Below, one piece after another: positions 14,501 through 19,062 of a stretch of 19,062 bases of DNA. The stretch's first letter is position 1. The number at the start of each line of letters is the position of its first letter. Origin of the DNA: Gammaproteobacteria bacterium (GTDB lineage Bacteria; Pseudomonadota; Gammaproteobacteria; Steroidobacterales; Rariloculaceae); contig SMWC01000060.1 of NCBI GenBank assembly GCA_004357505.1, positions 1 to 19,062 of the forward strand, given 5' to 3'. Below the pieces are notes generated by a model that saw only the letters and a list, made by a program, of their open reading frames with translations, searched no databases and was not told where the DNA came from. The translations under genes were made by a program, and so were the position numbers.

Positions 14501-15799
14501 CTAGTACTGGTTCGCGATAAATAATTCTTTTGACGGGAAGAGCGTGATCACTCTACAGCCGTCGGGCGTCACGACCACCTCTTCTTCGATTCGCGCGGCA
14601 CCATTACCGTCCGCGGCAGGACAATAGGTCTCCAGCGCGAAAACCATGCCTTCGTGAAGCTCGACCGGATAGTCCAGCGAGTTGAGGCGGCTGATGATCG
14701 GTCGCTCGTGCAAGGCTAACCCTAAGCCGTGCCCGAACTGCAGGCCGAACGCCTCCATCTCATTCGCGAAACCGAACTCCGGCGCTTTGGGCCAGAGTTT
14801 AGCGATCTGGTCGGTCGTCACACCAGGCTTAACGATATCGATGGCGACGTCGATCCACTCGCGCGCCTGCCGATAAGCGTCCTCTTGAGCCGGTGTCGAC
14901 GAACCGACGTTCAGCGTACGGTAGTAACAGGTGCGATAACCCATGTAGGACTGGATCACGTCGAAGAACGCCTGGTCACCGGGACGGTACATCCGGTCGG
15001 TAAAATTATGCGGATGCGGACTACAGCGTTCCCCGGCCACCGCGTTAATCGCCTCGACGTCGTCCGAACCGGCATCGTAGAGTTGCTTGTTGGCAAGGGC
15101 GACCAGCTCATTCTCGCGTACGCCCGGCTTGAGCGCCTCGGCGATGACCTGATAGGTGCCGTCGACCATCGAGGCGGCGGTGTTCAGCAGCACGATCTCG
15201 TCCATGCTCTTGATCTGACGCGCATCCAGCATGATCTGTTGGCCGTCGCGTACTTCAATACCTGCCGCCTGCAGTGCGAACATCATCGGTGGTTCGCAGA
15301 TATCCACGCCGATCGGCATGCCGGCGACCCCCTCGACCTTCAATAGCTGGGCGATCTCTTCAGCCGCCCGTCTGAACAGGCCGGCTTCTTCCGCGACCGA
15401 GCCTCGCAGCCCGAGCATGCCCGCTCTGCAGCGATCCGGCTTAAGCCACGGCGAGAACAGCCGATGGTGCGTGGCTGCGGAACCGAAGTCCCAGAGATAG
15501 GGCTCCGCCGTGCCGGTTAACAAGGCATAACGACAGATCTTGTCCCGCGCCCATTCACCAATGACGCTGCTGGTGATGTAGCGAATATTATTGGTGTCGA
15601 AGCACAACACGGCCCCGAGGCCTGAGTTCTCGAGAGCCCATCGAGTACGCGCGATGCGGTAGCGGCGCAGACGGTCGAAGTTGACGCGTTCCTCAAAATC
15701 CACATTCATGCGGCCCGGCGAGGCAATCGGGCGATCCCAGTTCCAGTGGGTCGCCATGTCATCCGCCGCTTGTATCGGCGATTGTTCGGATGTGGCCAT
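14501..15799 (-). CDS. M24 family (aminopeptidase P/creatinase/DddP-like) protein with altered metal site
   Basis: A 432-residue protein with the two-domain layout of M24 metallohydrolases: an N-terminal creatinase-type domain (about 40-200, with NIRYITSS) and a C-terminal pita-bread domain. Metal-site residues: Asp280 in GDQAFFD is conserved; the second Asp of the D-x10-D motif is Cys291 (GYRTCYYRT, codon TGT); His357 in FGHGLGLALHE, Glu390 in ALETY and Glu405 in ARIEEEVVV are conserved. The family includes Xaa-Pro peptidases, creatinase and the DMSP lyase DddP; this protein looks nearest the DddP-like, non-peptidase branches, but I cannot assign a substrate. The changed ligand may mean altered metal use or altered chemistry. 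The ATG at 15799 has GGGAGA nine bases upstream. It lies 40 bases after the FmdB-like gene and 85 bases before E1 alpha, in the LacI-linked operon. Confidence 0.85.
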   Translation of the reverse strand: MATSEQSPIQAADDMATHWNWDRPIASPGRMNVDFEERVNFDRLRRYRIARTRWALENSGLGAVLCFDTNNIRYITSSVIGEWARDKICRYALLTGTAEPYLWDFGSAATHHRLFSPWLKPDRCRAGMLGLRGSVAEEAGLFRRAAEEIAQLLKVEGVAGMPIGVDICEPPMMFALQAAGIEVRDGQQIMLDARQIKSMDEIVLLNTAASMVDGTYQVIAEALKPGVRENELVALANKQLYDAGSDDVEAINAVAGERCSPHPHNFTDRMYRPGDQAFFDVIQSYMGYRTCYYRTLNVGSSTPAQEDAYRQAREWIDVAIDIVKPGVTTDQIAKLWPKAPEFGFANEMEAFGLQFGHGLGLALHERPIISRLNSLDYPVELHEGMVFALETYCPAADGNGAARIEEEVVVTPDGCRVITLFPSKELFIANQY

Positions 15800-15839
15800 G
15801 ATGAATCGTCTCCCGGGTAAGCTGCTCGTTTACTTAAAG

Positions 15840-16157
15840 TTAATGGCTGTGGTTATGCGGCCGATGCGAGTGGCCGCCGTGGCTTCGGCCTAACGCGGCA
15901 GCAGGCCTGCCCGTCGCCTGCGTCAGTGCCGCCGTAGCGCAACCGCACGGCGTCGCTGCTGCCAAGGACTTGTTCACTTTGGTGCTGCGCCGCAGCGGTT
16001 TACGCTTGATGCCCAGGCCGCCCGTGATGACCCGGCGAACGCGCTCGCCGGTCTGTGGATGCCGCGCCAGCGGTTCGTCGGTCATGCGTTGCACCACTTC
16101 GAAACGTTCCGGGGCGCTGCCGTCGGTCGGTCTGGACTCGTAGAGATAGGTTGGCAT
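15840..16157 (-). CDS. FmdB-like small protein lacking zinc-ribbon cysteines, His-rich tail
   Basis: A 105-residue protein. The N-terminus MPTYLYE, the central RFEVVQRMTDEPL and VRRVITGGLGI match the FmdB/zinc-ribbon family (PF09723), in which CxxC pairs usually bind zinc. Here both pairs are absent: the first position reads ESRPTDGSAPE and the second RHPQTGE. The only cysteines are Cys71 and Cys73 in PCGC. The last 13 residues contain six histidines (93, 96, 98, 101, 103, 105), suggesting metal binding by the tail instead. FmdB-type proteins occur next to amidase or one-carbon enzyme genes and were proposed as regulators, but their role is unclear. The ATG at 16157 has TTGGAG upstream. It is the first gene of the M24-E1-ALDH-E2 operon, with a LacI-type operator 21 bases before its start. 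Confidence 0.72.
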   Translation of the reverse strand: MPTYLYESRPTDGSAPERFEVVQRMTDEPLARHPQTGERVRRVITGGLGIKRKPLRRSTKVNKSLAAATPCGCATAALTQATGRPAAALGRSHGGHSHRPHNHSH

Positions 16158-16178
16158 GCGGTCTCCAATCCAGAATTA

Positions 16179-16192
16179 TGCAATCGTTTGCA
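16179..16192. promoter_or_regulatory. predicted LacI-family operator (copy 2)
   Basis: TGCAATCGTTTGCA, identical to the site at 9589-9602, lies 21 bases upstream of the FmdB-like start codon. On the minus strand it reads TGCAAACGATTGCA and immediately precedes or overlaps CATAAT, so a bound repressor would block transcription of the five-gene operon. It is also upstream of the divergent molybdenum hydroxylase genes, which it might affect. Confidence 0.7.
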
Positions 16193-16397
16193 GAACCAGT
16201 TATGGTAGTTAATTCGAGGCTCATCCACAACACCAGGGGCGCCGGACAGCGTGGACGACGGCCACAATATTCTAGCCTAAATCGGCCCCTATCCCGAACC
16301 TGCTCGACAACCGCCAGTCAAAGGAGGTACGGTCCAGACTACACCGCGCCGGGACCGACAAGCCCGTTAACAGGGCATACGAATGACGTCTCGCGAC

Positions 16398-16414
16398 TCG
16401 GGCTAAACGCCCGA
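16398..16414 (+). other. short GC-rich hairpin in the leader of the IorA-like gene
   Basis: TCGGGC and GCCCGA pair perfectly around a five-base loop (TAAAC), 58 bases before the IorA-like start. No T-tract follows, so it is not an obvious terminator. It could be an operator half-site pair or a leader RNA stem. Confidence 0.25.
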
Positions 16415-16472
16415 AGAATCGATGACGCGTTCCTGACAGAACCGCCCGTCAGTTCGAAAAGGGAATGAAATT

Positions 16473-16925
16473 ATGGCCAACTTTACCGTCAACGGAGAAG
16501 CATTCGAAGTCGATGCCGATCCCAACACGCCTCTGCTTTGGATTATCAGAGAACACCTGAAGATCACGGGAACGAAGTTCGGCTGCGGAGTCGGCCAATG
16601 CGGCGCGTGCACGGTTCATATCGACGGCGCCGCCACGTACTCATGCCTGACCCCGGTCTCGGCCGTTGAAGGCCGCGAGATCACGACGATCGAAGGCCTC
16701 TCAGCAGATGGCTCTCACCCGTTACAAACAGCGTGGGTCGCGGAACAGGTACCGCAGTGCGGCTACTGCCAATCCGGCCAGATCATGCGCGCCGCCGACC
16801 TCCTCGCCAACAACCCGAATCCTAGCCGCGCGGAGATCATCGCCCATATGAGTACTAATATCTGCCGGTGCGGCACCTATAGCCGAATCATTAGCGCTAT
16901 CGAGCGTGCAGCGCGGGAGGCCTAA
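16473..16925 (+). CDS. [2Fe-2S] subunit of a xanthine dehydrogenase-family molybdenum hydroxylase (IorA/CoxS type)
   Basis: A 150-residue iron-sulfur subunit with two clusters. The N-terminal plant-type ferredoxin cluster uses Cys38, Cys43, Cys46 and Cys58 (GCGVGQCGACTVH ... SCL). The C-terminal four-helix domain uses Cys96, Cys99, Cys131 and Cys133 (PQCGYCQSGQ and NICRCGTY). Gln95 before the third cluster is the usual residue near molybdopterin. It passes electrons from the molybdenum site to an acceptor. No Tat or Sec leader is present, so export, if any, would occur with the partner subunit. The ATG at 16473 has AAGGGA upstream. The TAA stop is one base from the start of the large subunit, so the two are cotranslated. 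No FAD subunit is visible, consistent with the IorAB/two-subunit type, which usually uses a cytochrome as acceptor. Confidence 0.96.
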   Translation: MANFTVNGEAFEVDADPNTPLLWIIREHLKITGTKFGCGVGQCGACTVHIDGAATYSCLTPVSAVEGREITTIEGLSADGSHPLQTAWVAEQVPQCGYCQSGQIMRAADLLANNPNPSRAEIIAHMSTNICRCGTYSRIISAIERAAREA

Positions 16926-16926
16926 G

Positions 16927-19062
16927 ATGAAGGAACAAGTTCCAACGCCGGCCATCGGTGCGAACCGTCGAGAATTTTTACAGGGTGTCGGGGGACTGAC
17001 GCTCGTCATCAGTTCGACAGGGTTGATCACCGCTTGCAGCACCGATGAGGCTGAGCGGCTCGCCCGCAGTGAGGGCACGGATCTCACCGCGAATATCTGG
17101 GTGACGATCGGCACCGACGACACCGTCACGATTCAATATCCCGCGACGGAGATGGGTCAGGGCACTTCCACCGCATTGCCGCTGATACTTGCCGACGAGT
17201 TGGACGCCGACTGGGACAAGGTCAAAATCGAGACTGTCGCGGTCCACGATGAAGCGTACGGCAATCCGTTCTTTCAGAATATGCTCTACACCGCGGGCAG
17301 TCTGACCGTGCAAGCCTACTTCGAGCGGATACGCCTCGCGGGTGCACAGGCCCGGAAGCTGCTCGTCGAATCCGCCGCAGCCCGGTGGGGCGTACCGGTT
17401 ACCGAGCTCGAGACCGAGCCGAGTGTCGTCATCCACGCGGCCTCGGGGCAGCGTTTGAGCTACGGCGAGATCGCTAGTTTCACCGAAGTCCCTGCGACAC
17501 TCCCGGAAATCGCGGCTGACGAGCTCAAGCCCTTCGGCCAACATCGTTATCTCGGCAGCGATATCCCGAGACGTGACGTCCCGGCCAAAACCGATGGCAG
17601 CGCACAGTTCGGTATCGATGCACAGGTGCCGGGCATGGTCTATGCATCGATTCTGCATGCACCGGTGGAGGGCGAGGAAGCCCTGGAAGTGGACGACAGC
17701 GCCGCGCGTGCGATCGCCGGTGTGACCGACGTCATCCGGCTGCCATGGGGTGTGGCCGTCGTCGCCGAAACTTACGAGGCCAGCAAGTGGGGCAAAGAAG
17801 CCCTGGTGGTCACGTGGAGCGAAAACTCGCCTTTCAGACAGGCCGATCTCGAGACAGACCTCGAGCAGTACGTGCGCCAGGTCGAGGACTTGAGCTTGAG
17901 CGGCGTGGCGTGGCGGGCGGAGGGCGACATCACGGAAACGTTTGCCGGCGCAGCGCAGGTCGTGGAAGCGACTTACCAAAGCGACCCTGCTTACCACGCT
18001 CAAATCGAGCCAATGAATGCGACGGCGCATGTGACCGAGGACGGCAAGGCCGCCGAGCTATGGGTCAGCACGCAGACGCAGAGTTTGTCGATCCTCGGCG
18101 CCGCGGAGTTTCTCGAGACGACTCCGGACAAGATTACGCTGCACCCGATGTTTATCGGTGGCGGCTTCGGCCGGCGAACGCTACGCCGGCAGAAGTACGC
18201 CGAAGAAGCGCTGTACATTTCGCGGGAGATCGGCCTGCCAGTCAAGGTCATCTGGACCCGCGAAGACGACGTCAAGGAGGGAACATTCCGCAACGCGGCC
18301 GCCCAACTGATGCGCGCAGCATTCGACGCGGAGGGCCGACTGAGTGGCTGGCATCACCGTGTCGCGGCGCCGAAAGTGTTGGAATACATGAATCCGCCAC
18401 GTTGGGAAGTCTCCGAAGGTAGAGACGTGATCGTGATGCTGGGTAGCGAGAGTTCCCGCTACGATATTCCTAATTTCCTGGCCGAACATATTTTGACCGA
18501 GCGGCGCTCACGTGTCTGCGCCTGGCGCGGGGTTTCAACAAGCTATACCAAGTTTGCAGCGGAGTCTTTTATCGATGAGTTGGCGGCGGCGAGAGACACG
18601 AATCCGTTGCAGTTCAGGATGGATCTGTGTCACAACGATCCGCGCGCGTTGAATGTGCTCGAAACCGTAGTTGAGATGGCCGACTGGTCTCGTCCGCGCG
18701 AAGACACGGCGCTGGGACTGTCGCTCGCCGGTTACGGTTCTACCTTCGGCGCCGGCATCGCCGAAGTCTCGGTCGATCGAATCACCGGGATCGTGACGGT
18801 ACATAACTTCTGGTTGGCAGCAGACGCAGGCTATTTACTGCAGCCGTCGAACTCGGAGGCGCAACTTGAAGGCAATGTGATTTTTGGCATCAGCAACGCC
18901 CTCAAGGAACGCATCGACATCAAAGGCGGCATCGTGCAGCAGTCGAACTACTATGACTATCAGGTCATGCGTATGAACGAGATGCCGAATATCGAAGTCA
19001 GAGCGATCTCGACCGATAACCCACCGACCGGTATGGGAGAGATCGGCCTGGCGTCGGTCAGC
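16927..19062 (+). CDS. molybdopterin-binding large subunit, IorB-type, Tat lipoprotein leader (C-terminus cut by window)
   Basis: 712 codons, open to the right edge, so the last few dozen residues are missing. An N-terminal twin-arginine motif NRREFLQG (13-20), a hydrophobic stretch and LITAC (33-37) look like a Tat signal with a lipobox, placing Cys37 as a possible lipidated residue. The family is the aldehyde oxidase/xanthine dehydrogenase molybdopterin subunit, in the isoquinoline 1-oxidoreductase beta group. The cofactor loop is GGGFGRR (411-417), and the probable catalytic Glu705 lies in GMGEIGLASVS at the very end. Conserved CAWRGVST and FAAESFIDELA blocks are also present. It would hydroxylate an N-heterocycle or oxidise an aldehyde using water; the substrate is unknown. 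The ATG at 16927 follows the small-subunit stop by one base, with GGGAGG upstream. I followed the reading frame through without finding a frameshift. Confidence 0.94.
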   Translation, partial: MKEQVPTPAIGANRREFLQGVGGLTLVISSTGLITACSTDEAERLARSEGTDLTANIWVTIGTDDTVTIQYPATEMGQGTSTALPLILADELDADWDKVKIETVAVHDEAYGNPFFQNMLYTAGSLTVQAYFERIRLAGAQARKLLVESAAARWGVPVTELETEPSVVIHAASGQRLSYGEIASFTEVPATLPEIAADELKPFGQHRYLGSDIPRRDVPAKTDGSAQFGIDAQVPGMVYASILHAPVEGEEALEVDDSAARAIAGVTDVIRLPWGVAVVAETYEASKWGKEALVVTWSENSPFRQADLETDLEQYVRQVEDLSLSGVAWRAEGDITETFAGAAQVVEATYQSDPAYHAQIEPMNATAHVTEDGKAAELWVSTQTQSLSILGAAEFLETTPDKITLHPMFIGGGFGRRTLRRQKYAEEALYISREIGLPVKVIWTREDDVKEGTFRNAAAQLMRAAFDAEGRLSGWHHRVAAPKVLEYMNPPRWEVSEGRDVIVMLGSESSRYDIPNFLAEHILTERRSRVCAWRGVSTSYTKFAAESFIDELAAARDTNPLQFRMDLCHNDPRALNVLETVVEMADWSRPREDTALGLSLAGYGSTFGAGIAEVSVDRITGIVTVHNFWLAADAGYLLQPSNSEAQLEGNVIFGISNALKERIDIKGGIVQQSNYYDYQVMRMNEMPNIEVRAISTDNPPTGMGEIGLASVS

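Larger units (their letters stand above)
16158..16472. promoter_or_regulatory. divergent intergenic region between the FmdB-like and IorA-like genes
   Basis: A 315-base region between divergent genes. It holds the LacI-type operator at 16179-16192 close to the minus-strand start, a CATAAT (rc of 16175-16180) that could serve as a minus-strand -10, and a small GC hairpin at 16398-16414. A perfect-looking ribosome-binding sequence, AAAGGAGGT at 16320-16328, has no start codon at a workable distance. I see no convincing plus-strand promoter, and reading frames across the region have no recognisable family. Confidence 0.5.

Noticed and set aside
14501..15799. Assigning the M24 protein as the DMSP lyase DddP
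   Set aside because: Similarity to DddP is at the level of the fold and layout only. At the metal site it lacks the second Asp, and no DMSP-linked genes are certain nearby.
16320..16328. Perfect-looking ribosome-binding sequence AAAGGAGGT in the intergenic region
   Set aside because: No ATG, GTG or TTG follows at 5-10 bases leading to a meaningful frame, so it does not support a gene.
16055..16468. 137-codon plus-strand reading frame across the FmdB-IorA intergenic region
   Set aside because: It overlaps the FmdB-like gene antisense, covers the operator, and its translation is rich in Arg/Ser/Pro with no family features. It is a shadow frame of GC-rich DNA.
16978..18030. 350-codon minus-strand reading frame inside the molybdopterin subunit gene
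   Set aside because: It is antisense to a strongly supported gene, and its translation is Arg/Asp/His-rich without domains. Long antisense frames are common in such codon usage.
1..19062. Mobile elements, CRISPR arrays, tRNA or rRNA genes
   Set aside because: No transposase or integrase reading frame, regularly spaced repeat, tRNA-like cloverleaf or rRNA-like conserved stretch was recognised by eye on either strand.

Overview
The window is about 19 kb of densely packed, moderately GC-rich bacterial DNA with strong Shine-Dalgarno sequences. The gene families point to a catabolic, carboxylate-scavenging member of the Pseudomonadota, perhaps a gammaproteobacterium. They include a tripartite tricarboxylate transporter with a Bug/TctC binding protein, a DUF6152 periplasmic protein, IorA/IorB-type molybdenum hydroxylase subunits, a LacI regulator and a 2-oxoacid dehydrogenase E2. 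The lineage is inferred from gene content only. I see no rRNA, tRNA, CRISPR array, transposase or phage gene.

Layout. (1) Bases 1-2086, minus strand: a GlcG/HbpS-like (DUF336) protein, an esterase of the alpha/beta-hydrolase fold, and the N-terminus of a Rieske protein that runs off the left edge. (2) 2337-4361, plus strand: a fused TctA-TctB permease. (3) 9556 down to 4367, minus strand, one apparent operon: a 3-hydroxyisobutyrate-dehydrogenase-like enzyme, an Nramp-like transporter, a flavin reductase-like protein, a TctC solute-binding protein and a DUF6152 protein. (4) 9693-10730, plus strand: a LacI-family regulator. (5) 16157 down to 10731, minus strand, a second apparent operon: a cysteine-poor FmdB-like protein, an M24 (creatinase/aminopeptidase P/DddP-like) protein, a 2-oxoacid dehydrogenase E1 alpha, a succinate-semialdehyde-type aldehyde dehydrogenase and a lipoyl E2. 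(6) 16473 to the right edge, plus strand: the iron-sulfur subunit and the nearly complete molybdopterin subunit of an IorAB-type molybdenum hydroxylase, the latter with a Tat lipoprotein leader.

How it fits together. The same LacI-type near-palindrome, TGCAATCGTTTGCA, stands just upstream of the first gene of both long minus-strand operons (9589-9602 and 16179-16192). The LacI gene lies between those operons. This suggests one regulon for uptake (TctAB plus TctC), oxidation (dehydrogenase, aldehyde dehydrogenase, 2-oxoacid dehydrogenase, perhaps the molybdenum hydroxylase) and supporting flavin or metal functions. The substrate cannot be named from sequence.

Oddities: E1 beta is absent where it normally sits; the M24 protein has Cys in place of its second metal-binding Asp; the FmdB-like protein has lost its zinc cysteines but has a His-rich tail; the Nramp-like transporter lacks the DPGN and MPH metal-binding motifs; and a 19-bp near-repeat precedes both the Nramp-like and the E1 alpha genes.
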